Under the pieces are notes generated by a model that was not told where the DNA came from, did not search any database, and saw nothing but the letters and a program-made list of their open reading frames with translations. Shown here piece after piece: positions 1 through 10,660 of a stretch of DNA of 64,000 nt. Source of the DNA: Doris montereyensis (lineage: Eukaryota > Mollusca > Gastropoda > Nudibranchia > Dorididae); contig JAXRKP010000370.1 in NCBI GenBank assembly GCA_037039925.1, positions 198,501 to 262,500 on the forward strand, given 5' to 3'. The position numbers and the translations under genes are program-made. The number at the start of each line of letters is the position of its first letter. Position 1 is the first letter of the stretch.

Positions 1-965
1 TGAGAGTAGCTGGAAATGTATCTGCAGAATTTGATGTAGATACAGGAGTAAGACAGGGTTGTATCCTAAGTCCTCTTTTTGTTTATCACATTTATGGATT
101 CAGTCGCAAAGTCATCCTCAAAAATGAAGAAAATGAATGTAGGTAGGTGGAAACTCAAACCAGTATCAATGCTTTCATTTGCTGATGATTTAGTTCTGTT
201 TGGAAAATCAGAAATGGACATCAAGTCAAATATCACCATAATAAATAATGAATTAAATAAAAGAGGAATGAGAGTAAATACAAAGAAAACCAAAACAATG
301 CTAGCAACTAAGGAATCTTAAAACACAGAATTTAGAACAAGTTCAAAGCTTCAATTACTTAGGAGTAAGGATTAACTCCGGAGGGAAAACTAAGAGAAGA
401 AATCAGCCAGAGAATCCAAAAGGCAAGTACAATATATAACCATCTAGGAAAAGCATTTGTAGGTAAACAAGAATTGTCAACAAAAACCAAAATGGCAGTA
501 TACAAAACAGATTATTCTCCTTTTCTCCTCTATGGTAATGAAACCTGGACCTTAGACAGTATGGAATACAGTAGAGTACAAGCAGCCGAAATGAAATATC
601 TAAGAAGAGTAATAGGGAAAACTAAAAAGAGACAAAATCAGAAACACAACAATAAAAGATCAAACCAAAGGAGATAGCACAAACACTAAGATAGAAATGA
701 ATCAACTGAAATGGTTTGGGCATGTTAACAGAATGAATGACAATAGCTAAATCAGTATACAGTGCTAAATCTCAAGGTAAAATACCAAAAGGCAGACCTC
801 GAAGAAAGTGGGAAGAAGCTATATAAAGGCATTAACGCAAAGAAATTTAACTTTCACGGAAGGAAACAGAAAATGCCAGGACAGGGCAGCCTGAAGAAAG
901 ATCATTTCGGGCATCTAAAACCATACACCGGAAGGTAGAATGGGAACTGATAAAGAAAGAAAGAA
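1..965 (+). mobile_element. LINE family 1: reverse transcriptase fragment and 3' tail
   Basis: Decayed non-LTR retrotransposon cut by the left window edge. The first 90 bases read as an RT finger region (TGVRQGCILSPLF in one frame). Bases 79-321 read as the palm with the catalytic box SFADDLVLFGKSE. Bases 474-677 read as the thumb and downstream part, with LLYGNETWTL and MKYLRRVIGKTK. Frame breaks separate the pieces, so it is dead. The final part (about 840-965) is a 3' tail ending in an AAAG-rich run and recurs at 34.4, 36.7 and 63.5 kb. The exact LINE clade (RTE, Jockey or other) cannot be fixed by eye. Confidence 0.85.
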
Positions 966-1039
966 AGAAGCGGAACATGTAATAATAATCACATCCTGAA
1001 TAGGACGCTAATCTGTCGCAAGTTTTTACTTCCAAACTG

Positions 1040-1195
1040 TTGTTGGTATCCATTTGTTTCTGGGTCGAGTGGGGAAAATGCGTGTTAACTGTTTCTCCCA
1101 AGGAACACAATGCCGAACCTAGCTTTGCTATGATTCGAACCCAGGACCTCGCCATCCCAGCAACATACCCACAAGGCCTCCGACGCCACAAATTA
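1040..1195 (-). mobile_element. SINE-A copy (tRNA-derived), partial
   Basis: On the minus strand it has a tRNA-like head with a B-box-like GGTTCGAATCA, then CCTTGGGAGAAACAGTTAACACGC and a 'CCCCACTCGACCCAG' block. The same order of blocks is found at 22.5, 31.2, 45.8 and 63.0 kb. The 3' half (GCTCCGGCTCT...CCTTGAAGGAACTT) is missing here. Confidence 0.7.
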
Positions 1196-1894
1196 AATTT
1201 GACTGAATTCTCATTCATTTATGTCTCTTCCTTCCCCAACCCAACACCCCGTACTTTGGTCACAGTTTTTGGCGGCAGCAGTGACCCTTGCAGTGGCACT
1301 TATTCTGGCCCGTACAGTTTCTCGGAACCGGAAACAAGAAACTTGAGGAATCTGCTGCTAATCAACCGTGACACCATCCTTGGCTACGTTTCCTTACATT
1401 CTTTTGGACAATTCTTCTTGTACCCATGGGGATTCAGTAGTGAAGTTGACTTGGAAGACGAGCGAGATCTGGTGAGTTAGACTCATCTTGAGCATCCTTC
1501 ATGATCCATTTAAATGACACACTCTCTTTGGTCTGTGAATCTTGAAGAACGATAACACATCATGGTAGGTTTGATTGCGAGACCCCAAGAGTAACAAGAA
1601 GGACAGGGAATTTTTGGTCTCTCCATCATTCTCTCTTCAAATCTCCAGTATAGTAACAAAGCAAGAAGCGTGCACAGCCCAACAATGTCAAGGCAGTCCT
1701 GTCTCGTGCCTGTTACGGCGTGTTTTTTGTTATTACATGATGTACATATACTTCGATTTGTTTCTGTTCTTCCTGATTAACTCTAAGCCTAGAGCACCAT
1801 GATTCCTTTTCAGTTATAAATCTTGATATAGTTTTATTCAGATACTGGGTTTTTTTTTCTCTGGTGGATATGAATCTCTGCCTCTAAGTGGAAT
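1196..1894. other. Unassigned sequence
   Basis: No gene, RNA or repeat recognised. Short open frames are present, but none has a recognisable domain or splice context. Confidence 0.5.
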
Positions 1895-4325
1895 CGTTAG
1901 GAATGTAATCTTTATGACGGTTCATTAATGTAAACTCTTTGATGGCCCATGTCATGAACTTAGCCTTTATCACGGCCCATGTATCTAGCCTTTATAACAG
2001 CATGTTAGAAGTGTACTTTTCAGGAAACATAATAATGTAGCCTTTATGACAGCCTGTGAATGCAGTCTCTGTGACAGCCTACTGACGTAGCCCTTATGAC
2101 GGCCTATAAATGCAATCAATAAAACAGCCTACTTTAAATGTAGTCTCTATGAGAGCCTATGAATGCAGTGTCTATAACAGATTACTAATGTAGCCTCTAT
2201 GACAGCCTATAAATGCAGTCTCTATAACAGCCTACTAATGTAGCCTTTATGACAGCCTATCAATGCAGTCTCTATAACAGTCTACTATAGTAATGTAGCC
2301 TATATGACGGCATATCAATGCAGTCTCTATAACACCCTACTAATGTAGCCTGTAGGACAGCCTATAAATGCAGTCTCTATAACAGCCTACTAATGTAGCC
2401 TTTATGACAGCCTATAAATGCAATCTCTTTAACAGCATACTAATGTAGCCTTTATGACAGCTTATGCATGCAGTTTCTATAACATCCTACTAATGTAGCC
2501 TTTATGACAGCCTATGAATGTAGCCTTTACGACAGCATATGAATGCAGTCTCTATAACAGTCTACTATAGTAATGTAGCCATTATGACAGCATATGAATG
2601 TAGCCTCTATAACAGCCTACTAATGTAGCCATTATGACAACTTATAAATGCAGTCTCTACAACAGCCTAGTAATGTAGTCTCTATAACAATCTACTAAAA
2701 TAATGTAGCTTTTATGACAGCCTATGAATGTTGTCTCAATGATAGCTTGTGAATGCAGTCTCTATGACATGATAGCCTATGAATGTAGTCTTTATGACAG
2801 GCTATGAATGTAGCCTTTATGACAGTCTATAAATGTTATCTCTATGACAGCCTGTGAATGTAGTCTTCATAACAGCCTATGAATGTAGTCTTTATGACAG
2901 GCTTTATGAATATAGTCTTTATGACAGCCTATGAATGTAGTCTTTGAATGTAGTCTTTATGACAGGCTATGAATGTAGTCTTTATGACAGGCTATGAATG
3001 TAGTCTTTATGACAGCCTATGAATATAGTCTTTATGACAGCCTAGTCTTTGAATATAGTCTTTATGACAGCCTATGAATGTAGTCTTTATGACAGCCTAT
3101 GAATATAGTCTTTATGACAGCCTATGAATGAATATAGTCTTTATAACATAATGTAGCCTATGAATATAGTCTTTATGACAGCCTATGAATGTAGTCTTTA
3201 TGACAGCCTTTATGAGGCTTTATGAAGCCTAAGTCTATAACACCCTATGAATGTAGCCTGTATGAATGAATGTCTTTATGACAGCCTATGAATGTAGTCT
3301 TTATGACAGCCTATGAATGTAGTTTTGACAGCCTATAATGTAGTCTTTATGACAGCCTATGAAGTCTTTATGACATCCTAGTGGAATGTAGTCTTTATGA
3401 CAGCCTATGAATGTAGTCTTTATGACAGGCTATGAATGTAGTCTTTATGACAGCCTATGAATGTAGTCTTTATGACAGCCTATGAATGTAGTCTTTATGA
3501 CAGCCTATGAATGTAGTTTTTATGACAACTTATGAATGTAGTCTTTATGACCTTCTGAATACTTAACCTTTATGACAACTAAGAATGTAACCTTTATGAC
3601 AACCCTAAGAATGTAATATATATATATGAGCCTATGTAATGTAGTCTATTATAACTATGAATGTAGTCTTTATGACAGCCTATGAATGTAGTCTTTATGA
3701 CAGGCTATGATGTAACCTTTATGACAGTCTCTTATGACAGCCTATGACAGCCTATGAATGTAGTCTTTATGACAGCCTATGAATGTAGTCTTTATGACAG
3801 CCTATGAATGTAGTCTTTATGACGACCTATGAATGTAGTCTTTATGACAGCCTAATGTAGTCTTTATGACAACCTATGAATGTAGTCTTTATTTGAATGT
3901 AGTCTTTATGACAGCCTATGAATATAGTCTTTATAACAGCCTATGAATGTAGTCTTTATGACAGGCTATGAATATAGTCTTTATGCTAGTCTTTTAGCCT
4001 ATGAATGCGTGAATGTAGTTTTTATTATATGAATATGACGTCTTTATGAAAGAAATGTGCATGAATGACTGCCTAAAAATTATTATGACAGCCTATGATG
4101 TCAGTTCCTGACAGCCTGAAAGTCTTTATGACGACCTTTCTTCAGAAAACCATGAATGGAACAAACTAAACCTATATTTAGAATCCTGGCTGTGGGTAGA
4201 TTATATGTGGAAAGTAGGCTTTATGACGACCATGAATGTAACCTTTATGACAGCCTAAGAATGTAACCTTTATGGGTCTAAGAAAAATACCAGAATGTAA
4301 CCTTTATCTAGTGTCTTGTAAGGGG
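1895..4325. repeat. Satellite array of ~25-bp units
   Basis: About 2.4 kb of a degenerate tandem repeat, with a monomer close to TATGAATGTAGTCTTTATGA plus CAGCC (25 bases). In the left part (about 2080-2690) units alternate as a 50-base dimer: one half has CTAATGTAGCCTTTATGACAG and the other AATGCAGTCTCTATAACAG. From about 2860 onward a single monomer dominates. Units are often truncated or fused, especially after 3120. Isolated units occur outside the array, for example near 8925. No coding content. Confidence 0.9.
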
Positions 4326-5200
4326 ATCAAAACAAACAAACAAACAAACAAACAAACAAACAAACCAGTGTGAAACGCTAGGCCTTGAATTTCTCTCTTT
4401 TGAATGATTCTTCTCGAACAGTGTAAAGAAAAATCATTCATGAATTTATTTCTTTAGACTTGATACAATCCTCATTTCTATTTTTGGTGAGGAATTCCTT
4501 TTTCAGTTCATTTTTTATTTCCATTGCTTGGAATGTCCTTTATAAACAGCCTATTGAATGTATCTTTAACAGCCTAAAATGTATTGCACTGTGTGTTTTG
4601 ATAGTTTGTGTGCTTGTCTTATTGGCCTACGAATTACCTCCGTTTCTGTCATTCGTCTCCGATGGGCCCTTCTGACGACTATGTCCGTGGAACCAAGTAT
4701 CTCTAGAACTCGAAACGTCCATGTATGGTTTCCTCTTGCCTGAGAACAATGTCAAGGACATCGTGACAGACACATGGGCGGGGCTTCGAACTCTCCCTCC
4801 CCAAATTGCGTTCAAAAAATCGTACAGGCCATAGGGAATTTCTCCAATCATTTTCTCTTCTCTTATTTTCTTTCTTTTCTTAATGAATGAGAACGAACGA
4901 AATTACCTCTTTCGTTTGAGTTAAGTCTACGGCGTACGTATTATATTATGACGTCAGAAATGTGCTGACTGCCTTATTGGATGTCGGTTCACTGTGAAAA
5001 TAAGCTTTCTTCCGAAAACATCAGACAAACTAAACCTATATTTAGAATCCTGGCTGTGGGTAGATTGTGGAAAGAGGGGGGTCAAATACCAGATCTAGTG
5101 TCTTGTAAGGGGACTAGATCTGGTCTTTCTATTTCCATTGCTTGGAATGTCCTGTCCAATGTATCTTTAACTGCACTCACCTCCGTTCGTCACTACTAGA
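4025..5200 (+). repeat. Local duplication with satellite pieces interleaved in one copy
   Basis: About 250 bases at 4948-5200 are matched block by block, in the same order, across 4025-4640. Shared blocks include 42 identical bases (4161-4202 and 5025-5066), 20 at 4307-4326 and 5094-5113, 24 at 4516-4539 and 5130-5153, and 14 at 4557-4570 and 5158-5171. Between the blocks the left copy has fragments of the 25-bp satellite (such as CTTTATGACAGCC) and an AAAC run at 4331-4364. Confidence 0.8.
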
Positions 5201-5237
5201 TCTGGTGTAGCCTTTATTTAAGCCTATTCATGGTTGA

Positions 5238-5445
5238 TTTTTTCTATACGGCGAATCTACCTGGACCAAAGGGAAGTGGGCTTATTTTACTCGGGGGGAG
5301 GGGTATCAAGTTACTTATCCATCGTCTTACTATTGATCTGTGTATGTGCGTGTACTTGAGTTATTGGTTCATTGTTCTTTCCAGTAGCGGCCATTTCACT
5401 TTTCAACCTGTCGGGCATAAACCTACGACCTTTTTGGCTGAGACT
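5238..5445 (-). mobile_element. SINE-B copy, degraded
   Basis: CTACCTGGACCAA near 5250 and CAACCTGTCGGGCATAAACC with CGACCTTTTTGGCTGAGA near 5405-5445 match the reverse complement of the head of SINE-B copies at 58.7, 61.1 and 62.0 kb. The rest is too eroded to align by eye. Confidence 0.45.
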
Positions 5446-6184
5446 GAGAGGATGCGTATATCTCTCTCTTTTCCCTGAAGATATTATACTGTTTAACCCA
5501 GCTACGGAAATTCCTAAACTGTCGTTATTTGTTGAAATTCACGAAATTATGCAAAGCTTGCATGCCTAGTGTCTTGCAGAACAAACAAAACAAACAAACA
5601 AACCCCCCCTTTTCTCCTCCACCCACCCACCCCCCCATACATCTAAAAATATATCCAGTTGTTGGAGTTTTCTGGATTCTGACTATTAACAGAATAGAAC
5701 CAAAGCCTAAGGTACAACAGTGAGTAAAACAACCAACAAGGGTCATATGCCACACTATTGCATTCACATAGTATGGTCTTTGATGGAACAACACAACGAG
5801 ATGTGTACATGATTTACTAATTTATGTGCATTTTAATTTATTAAGCGAGTCCGTAGATGCAAATACTGGTGATTCATACATTGTATACATGTTCATACAC
5901 TGAGATACATTCCAAATACGTACCCAAAACAATACGTAGATGTATGAAATGTTGATGCAAATTGTATACATGTTTTTTTTTCTCAAATTGAAAGTTACTG
6001 ATTTTGGATATTTATGCTAGGAATCACAAAGCATCAACTTTTAATTGTTGTAAAACTTCAAACTTGATATTATATCATAGTTGTTACACTACCATATCGC
6101 TTTGTATCTGATCAAAGTACAGTGTTCAAATCGGAATGATTATTTATTCTGTAACACATGCCTCGGATAGTTCTTTTGTTAGCT
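5446..6184. other. Unassigned AT-rich sequence
   Basis: Contains a short CAAA run near 5582 and a C-rich stretch at 5604-5640. No gene recognised. Confidence 0.5.
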
Positions 6185-6920
6185 TGGGGTTTTTTGTTGT
6201 TTTGTTTTGTTTGTTTTATTGTTTTTGTTAGGGTTTTTGTAGTTCATTGTTTGTTTTTTGTTGAGGGTTGTTTTGGGGGTTTTTTTTATTGGGGGTGTTG
6301 TTTGTTGGGTTTTTTTTTGTTGTGAGGTGTTTTTGTGTTTTTTGTTGAGGTTTGTTTTCGTGTTTTTGTATGTTGTGAGAGAGGGTGTAGGAAGGGGGGG
6401 GTGGGTGTGGTGTGTTTGACTTAGCTTCTTCGTCTTTTGTTTTCGGCAAATGGAGTTAAAGAGGAAGGGGGGGGGCGTGTACTGGACCTTTGTTATGTTA
6501 TGTTTTTTTGTGTTCTAGTTCGGGGATTATTTAATAGCTTGGGATTTTATCTGTGGGATAGGATTTAATGTTGGGGTTTGTTTTGGGGTGTCTTTGTGGA
6601 TTGTGTTATGTTATTGTTTAATGTGTTTAGTTTGTTTGTTATGTTTGATGTTGTGTTTGTGTTGTTGGTTTGTTTGTTGTTGTAGTTGGGGTTGGGTTTG
6701 TTTTGTTTTTTTGTTTTTTTGTTTTTTTTTCTTTGGAGGGATGGTTATCGTTTTATTCTTAATGTTGGTTTTGTTGTTTTATTTGTCTCTTGGGAGAGAG
6801 GGAGGGGATGGGGATGGGAGGGGGGAGGCATATGGCTCATTATCTTCTTTTTTTTTATTATTCGTATATTTTGGGGGAAGGGTGGAGGGGAGTTGTTGCT
6901 GATTTAGTAGGTCTTTTTTG
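6185..6920. repeat. G/T-skewed low-complexity tract
   Basis: Over 700 bases the plus strand is almost only T and G, with repeated TTTTGTT and GGGG runs and very few C. Open frames here (poly-Phe/Leu/Cys/Gly or Asn/Pro/Lys-rich) reflect composition, not genes. Several G runs of four or more could form G-quadruplexes on the plus strand. Confidence 0.8.
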
Positions 6921-7240
6921 GGGGGTGGGGGGGAATTGAATGGAGGAAAAAATTATACAAAACGAGAGTTGAAACGATATGGTATTAGATATTGTTGTGA
7001 TAATTTGATTGTATTGTTGGTGATATTTCCCTACACATTGCTTTCATTGCTGTATGAAGACGGACGAGCTCTATAAATCATGTTTCTCATATTTTCATTG
7101 TAGTTGGGTTGTTTTTTTCTCTCTTCTTGTTACCTATTATAATATCTATTGAAATTTAGCAGTCTCGGGTGCCTCTTCTGCTTTGTGTTTTTGTTTTCTT
7201 ATTTTCTACTATCAAGACTTAGATTCTTCCAGGAATCAAG
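6921..7240. other. Unassigned AT-rich sequence
   Basis: No gene, RNA or repeat recognised between the G/T-skewed tract and the GATCTA-rich stretch. Confidence 0.5.
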
Positions 7241-7440
7241 ATCTCGATCAAGAAAATATATACGTGTAAATCTGGAATCAGGAATCTAACAGACTGCTAA
7301 ATCTAGATCTATCTAAATTTAGATTCAGTTTCGTTTCGGTTAAATGCAAGATCTAAGATCGACTGCACTAGATGTAGATGCTGTTTTAATGTATATCATT
7401 ATCTAGATTTAGATTATAGATCTAGATTATAGATCGAGAG
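7241..7440. repeat. GATCTA-rich stretch
   Basis: Dense overlapping copies of the palindromic word TAGATCTA and near variants (TCTAGATTTAGATT, AGATCTAGATTATAGATC). A similar cluster lies at 48.9-49.2 kb. Confidence 0.7.
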
Positions 7441-7800
7441 TTTGAAATGAACAATAAGATCTCTATCTAGGTTACGTCTAGCGTAATGAATGGACTGGTT
7501 ACACTAGAGAATGTTCAAAGCCGCCCTCGGAAACGATTCTAGATGCAAAGGTTGAAATGAACAATAAGATCTCTAGTTCGTAATGAATGGGCTGGTCACA
7601 CTAGTGAATGAATGGATCTAGAGGTTGAAATGTAAGATCTCTATCTAGCGTAATGAATGGGCTGTTCACTAGAGAATGTTCAAAGACGCCCTGGGGAAAG
7701 GTTCTAGATCTAGATGTTGAAATGAACAATAAGATCTCTATCTAGCGTAATGAATGGACTGGTTACACTAGAGAATGTTCAAAGCCGCCCTGGGAAAAGA
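7439..7800. repeat. Minisatellite, about four degenerate units of 75-120 bp
   Basis: Units begin with GTTGAAATGAACAATAAGAT and continue with CTCTATCTAGCGTAATGAAT, a CTGGTTACACTAGAGAATG block and AAAGCCGCCCTGGGAAA. Starts fall at about 7440, 7551, 7624 and 7708. Units 2 and 3 have internal deletions. Confidence 0.8.
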
Positions 7801-8175
7801 TGTAGATCTACATAGCTATAGCCCGTTCGGAAATGTCTGTCCGCGGTTTTTAGTTAATTTCTCCAAAAATTACCTGTTACATCATTATGAATCTTTGCAT
7901 GCAGTCTTATATTGTCAATGACGTAAGAAATATTTTTTCATGAATTCTATCAAGCCAGTCTTTTTTTTTCTAAAGGGGCGAATTCCTTTGATCTTTACAC
8001 CACGATATGAAACAGTTATCAATCTCTGAATTTTAGAATCTATAGTATATAATAGTAATGTAAAAATACACAAGCTTTTAGCAGAATCAGGGGCGACACG
8101 GCCAGTCTTGGGTGTGGGGGGGGGGTATTGGTTTTCTTGTGGTACGCAGAGGTTCATTTTGAGCATATTTCTAAT

Positions 8176-8900
8176 GCAGGGGTTCTTAAATTGGGACGGG
8201 GAGGGGGTAAGTGGTTGTGGATGCTTCATAAGGGGGGGGTACGCAAAGGTTGGGCGAGGTAGACCTAACCAAAGACATTCCTCGAACTTGGTCTCGGCAA
8301 GTCTCAATGAGAATAAAATTGCTTAGACTCAAGAACTCCAATGTCAAACCACGACTAGGCAACCCAAACCACAAGAAACGGCAATTCATCGCAAATCTAG
8401 GTCACCGACCAACTGGTCACACGTGCGCTGGCCGAAATAAGAAACTGTCGTAAGGGGGGGGGGGGGCGTGGTGAGAGACAGGAATGGGGTGGACTTGAAG
8501 GTGCGGTGTCGCCAAAAAGTGACTGTTGATGAAATTGGTGATGATGTGGGCTTAGGGCTTAGAATCTAAGTCTTTTAAGAAAAAATGAGGAACGTCGTTG
8601 AGGAAAACTTTCAACAATCGTTATGTGCTGAAGTAGTGGACTGGAAGCATTCTTCGAAAATCGCTCACATGACCGCTAGGGCGAAGAAACGTCACAGTAT
8701 TGGCGAGGCATTGATCAAACCGTGCATGCTAAAAGTAAAAGCAGGTAGTTTTATGTTTGGGGAGCTGAAAAGCAAAAAGCTAGCGAAGGTTCATTTCTTC
8801 AATTCTACGATGAAAACACGCATCGATGAACTCGCAGAGAATATCTAAGTGCAAGTTATCGAAAAGATATTCTGTGCATCACATTGTTATTCCATTCAAT
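8176..8900 (+). mobile_element. hAT (ZBED-like) transposon remnant
   Basis: CAGGGGTTCTTAAATTGGG at 8176 resembles a hAT terminal inverted repeat. Bases 8585-8848 encode 87 residues with KKRHSIGEALIKPCMLK and LAKVHFFNSTMKTRI. This is the 'HTIGE.LIKP' and 'LSNNT...RI' pattern of ZBED5/SCAND3/FAM200-type proteins derived from hAT transposases. A stop follows (NI, then a stop, then VQVIEKI in the same frame), so the copy is broken. No matching right-hand terminal repeat was found. Confidence 0.65.
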
Positions 8901-8943
8901 GAGACAACTGAATGTTTCCCAATGACAGCCATGAGTGCAGTCT

Positions 8944-9085
8944 CTATGACCAAGATTCAAATTTGAAGATGCTCCTAATCACCTTGATTCAAATTTGAAG
9001 ATGTTCCTAATCACCTTGAGTCAAATTTGAAGATGTTCCTAATCATCTTGATTCAAATTTGAAGATGCTCCTAATCACCATCTGG
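8944..9085. repeat. 32-bp tandem repeat, four units
   Basis: Four near-identical units beginning GATTCAAATTTGAAGATG and ending CTCCTAATCACCTT, with one or two substitutions per unit. Each unit contains the palindrome-like TTCAAATTTGAA. Confidence 0.9.
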
Positions 9086-10514
9086 ATCCAGAAACTTTTT
9101 AAAGGATTGTTTATCATTGTGAGATAGGCCCATTTTGGGTTTTTTTCTTTCTCTTTTTTTTAAATCATGGCTATGTGTTCAACGTGATGCGCAAAAGTGC
9201 GTCCGGTCAATAATTGCACACCCTGCCTGGCCTTTTTGAATTGAAACAAATCCACCACATGTCCTGCAAAATTCATCAGACATTATTGACATTTTTAAAG
9301 GCAAAAACAAAGCGATAAGTAAACAGGCTGTAAGTGATGCAAAATCTTCACAATTAGTATGAAGTAGGCTTGTGGTTACAAAAGAAAGAAAAAATAAAAT
9401 ATGTATGCATTAACACATGATAAAACATTACTACTTTGTAATAAATACACTATACATATATTTTAGAAAGGAACGCAAGACTCCAATGTAGTGTTATACA
9501 AGAATAATAATGCATTTTAATATGGATATGAGTGATACACAGAAATATTGATGCATAATTGTTGACACATGTGTAAGGTACCCTTTATTTGAACATGGCC
9601 AGATGGACACACAGATAATTCTTTCTTCTTTTTAAATTTAAAAAATAAGAAAAGAAAAGTACAACAAAGAAAGAAATAGAAGTATATTCTTAAAAAAGGA
9701 AACAGGCGGCATTGGAGTAAAAAGGACAACTTGTGATCTTTAATGTTCGAATAGTAACAAAGGATTAAGTAATACTAATACTAATTATAAAATGCAGTTG
9801 GTTGAGATTATGATAGCCACTATAGAGGAACATAAAAATACAACATCGACATATAAAGAAAGGACATTAACATACGACTATATAAAAAAGAAACCTTGAC
9901 TGAATGTTACAAAGAACATTGTCTTTCACATACCACAGACTTTGCTAAACATATGAATGAATGAATAAACTACGCACTAAAGTGCACTGAAAAAATAAAT
10001 GGAAATGATTAAAGACTAAACTGACGGACAAAAATGGATACAAACCGAATTAACATGCACATTTACCAGCCACAAAAGAATAGGGGTAAGAAGAATAACT
10101 AATTAAAGATTTTTTTATTTTGTTCAGTCTATAAAGAATATTAGAAAAATGGACAAAAAAACTTTGCGTAAAAAAGAAAACAAAACACTTTTAGAGATAT
10201 ATAGGGGCCATGTCAAATAGAATTATTGCAAAAGTTGATTAATAAAAAGCAGAATATCATATAAGCTGAATGAAGCAGAGGCGCATGATGTGCGCGCCGC
10301 ATGCTAATCTTATTAAAATGACAATGCCTTGGACAAACCTTGCACTACAACACCTGATTTCACTAAAGACAGCTGCAGATAACAATATTATTATATAAAT
10401 TCAATATATATGATAGTATGCACGTTATACAGTATAATGTAAAGACTTACATTTCAGCTCATGAAATTGAAAGAAAAAAGGTTATTGATTAATATTTATT
10501 CTAAAAAAGGAACT
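9086..10514. other. Unassigned AT-rich sequence
   Basis: Strongly A-rich with many short homopolymers. No gene, RNA or long repeat recognised. Confidence 0.5.
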
Positions 10515-10660
10515 GCTTAATTGAAATTCACCCCATACAACCTTTGCAGTGATCTCAAGGTGAATTACGAAGAAACAGAAAGATTAAAGTGAAAGATAAG
10601 TGCATGAGTGATGGGGAAGAAGTAGGACCTACCAGTAGCACCCGCCAACCGCGCTTAAAA
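10515..10660 (-). mobile_element. SINE-D copy
   Basis: Matches the recurrent family best read on the minus strand: CTACTGGTAGGTCCTACTTC, then CATCTTGCTGTTTC-like sequence, CTTGAGATCACTGCAAAGG, GGGGTGAATTTCAATT. Other copies lie at 24.5, 26.9-27.6, 28.3, 55.0, 57.5 and 61.7-61.9 kb. Confidence 0.75.

Noticed and set aside
1040..1480. 146-residue frame on the plus strand
   Set aside because: Its first third runs antisense through a SINE-A copy and the rest has no recognisable domain.
1895..4325. CRISPR-like array of short repeats
   Set aside because: Units are contiguous and degenerate with no unique spacers, and the genome is eukaryotic.
6228..6910. Overlapping frames rich in Phe/Leu/Cys or Asn/Pro/Lys
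   Set aside because: Strand-skewed G/T composition leaves few stops by chance; no domain.
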